Origin: Actinomycetota bacterium
Lineage (GTDB): Bacteria; Actinomycetota; Acidimicrobiia; Acidimicrobiales; JAFATL01
Length of the DNA: 5,681 nucleotides
Assembly: GCA_019243975.1 (NCBI GenBank)
Contig: JAFATL010000268.1
Coordinates: 1-5,681, forward strand
Direction: 5' to 3'
Below the pieces are notes generated by a model. The model saw nothing but the letters and a program-made list of their open reading frames with translations, did not search any database and was not told the origin of the DNA. Made by a program: the position numbers and the translations under genes. How positions within the stretch are numbered: the first letter of the stretch is position 1; the number at the start of each line of letters is the position of its first letter. Below, in pieces: positions 5,225-5,681 of this stretch.

Positions 5225-5269
5225 CGGGTCCCAGGCTACTGGCGCCTGCCTGGTTACGACCCGGACCCG
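5225..5269. repeat. Nested inverted repeats in the tetR-nagA divergent region (candidate TetR operators)
   Basis: Outer arms CGGGTCC (5225-5231) and GGACCCG (5263-5269) are perfect 7-bp complements. Inner arms CCAGGC (5231-5236) and GCCTGG (5248-5253) are perfect 6-bp complements with 11 bp between them, a 23-bp footprint-sized element overlapping the tetR -10. The right side also holds GACCCG twice in tandem (5258-5269). The two dyads are not concentric, so they may be separate sites, and in GC-rich DNA some could be chance. Confidence 0.45.
5233..5238 (-). promoter_or_regulatory. Candidate -10 element of tetR (leaderless)
   Basis: TAGCCT on the minus strand fits the actinobacterial TAnnnT -10 consensus and ends exactly 8 nt before the GTG start of tetR. 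This would place transcription initiation at or next to the start codon. The absence of a Shine-Dalgarno agrees. No good -35 is visible. Confidence 0.45.
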
Positions 5270-5275
5270 TAGCGT
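5270..5275 (+). promoter_or_regulatory. Candidate -10 element of nagA (leaderless)
   Basis: TAGCGT on the plus strand fits TAnnnT and ends exactly 8 nt before the ATG of nagA, the same geometry as the opposite promoter. The 8 nt between contain no Shine-Dalgarno. No convincing -35 hexamer is seen. Confidence 0.45.
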
Positions 5276-5283
5276 GGCCGCCG

Positions 5284-5681
5284 ATGCCCACGATTGCCGC
5301 GCGCTGCGTCGTGACGCCTGCGGGCGTGCTCGAAAACGCCCGCGTCGACGTCGGGGGCGACTCGATCACCGCCGTCGAGCAGGCGTCAGGGGTGGTGCCC
5401 GACCGCGTGCTCGTGCCCGGCTTCGTCGACCTGCAGGTGAACGGCATCGATGACATCGACGTCACCGACGCCGAGGGTGGTGATTGGGAACGTCTTGACC
5501 ACCTGCTGCTCGCCCAGGGCGTGACGACGTGGTGCCCGACGCTGGTCACGATGCCGCTGCCGGGCTACGCCGCGCCCCTGGCCCGGATTGCCGCGGCAGC
5601 CCGTCGCCCCCGCGGCGGGCGACCACACATCGCCGGTGCCCATCTCGAAGGACCGTTCCTCGGCGGCGCCCCCGGCGCCCA
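5284..5681 (+). CDS. nagA: N-acetylglucosamine-6-phosphate deacetylase, N-terminal part (truncated by window edge)
   Basis: The first 132 codons are present and the gene runs off the right edge. The reading from ATG 5284 gives MPTIAARCVVTPAGVLENAR, then PGFVDLQVNGIDDIDV (residues 47-62), GVTTWCPTLVTMPLPG (82-97) and IAGAHLEGPFLGG. These line up with amidohydrolase-superfamily NagA. The metal-site motif is Q-x-N-G rather than H-x-H, as in E. coli NagA (GFIDVQLNG), and HLEGP carries the metal-binding Glu. NagA deacetylates GlcNAc-6-P to GlcN-6-P in chitin or cell-wall amino-sugar use. The usual 'NGxGG' after the first motif reads NGIDD here. The later histidines and the catalytic Asp are outside the window. 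It is divergent from a TetR gene; GntR-type regulators are more usual for nag genes, so control by this TetR is not assured. Confidence 0.88.
   Translation, partial: MPTIAARCVVTPAGVLENARVDVGGDSITAVEQASGVVPDRVLVPGFVDLQVNGIDDIDVTDAEGGDWERLDHLLLAQGVTTWCPTLVTMPLPGYAAPLARIAAAARRPRGGRPHIAGAHLEGPFLGGAPGA

Noticed and set aside
4646..5272. Plus-strand open frame of 208 codons opposite tetR
   Set aside because: Antisense shadow of a clear TetR gene; no start signal and no family features.
4599..5549. Minus-strand open frame of 316 codons spanning tetR and the start of nagA
   Set aside because: It runs through the divergent promoter region and is out of frame with tetR; Pro/Arg/Ser-rich composition with no motif.

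Overview
The window looks like chromosomal DNA from a high-GC actinobacterium. The G/C-heavy third codon positions, frequent GTG starts, adjacent ttuB-ttuA-trmI genes, a DUF1469 holin-like plus DUF3618-like membrane pair, and apparently leaderless divergent promoters all fit Actinomycetota. An Acidimicrobiia-type lineage is my best guess, from protein flavour only. No mobile element, CRISPR array, rRNA or tRNA is visible. No stretch over 300 bases lacks a gene.

Layout. Ten genes run on the minus strand from about 5224 down to the left edge: a TetR regulator, a PaaI-type thioesterase, a PBP4-type D-Ala-D-Ala carboxypeptidase (dacB), a LON-substrate-binding-domain protein with an apparent frameshift near its 3' end, a DUF1469 two-helix membrane protein, a small single-helix membrane protein, a 79-residue unknown, a ubiquitin-like sulfur carrier (ttuB-like), the tRNA-U54 thiolase ttuA, and the first 38 codons of trmI (tRNA m1A58 methyltransferase). 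Gaps are short (about -4 to +52 bp), so long stretches are probably co-transcribed. At the right edge nagA (GlcNAc-6-phosphate deacetylase, 5' part only) is divergent from tetR across a 59-bp intergenic region.

How the parts relate. The left end is a tRNA T-loop modification module: TtuB carries sulfur, TtuA thiolates U54 and TrmI methylates A58. In Thermus the A58 methylation promotes U54 thiolation. DacB (peptidoglycan trimming) and NagA (amino-sugar recycling) both touch cell-wall metabolism, but the window does not show that they are co-regulated.

Most interesting signals: (1) a 26-bp tandem repeat between dacB and the LON-domain gene that makes a chain of three GTGA stop/start overlaps and encodes two nine-codon mini-ORFs; (2) a ubiquitin-like protein ending GG-Phe-Ser instead of GG, whose diglycine codons double as the Shine-Dalgarno of ttuA; (3) paired divergent TAGCNT -10 elements, each exactly 8 nt from its start codon, with inverted repeats between them; (4) a probable one-base deletion in the LON-domain gene. 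I did not find a clearly new multi-gene system.
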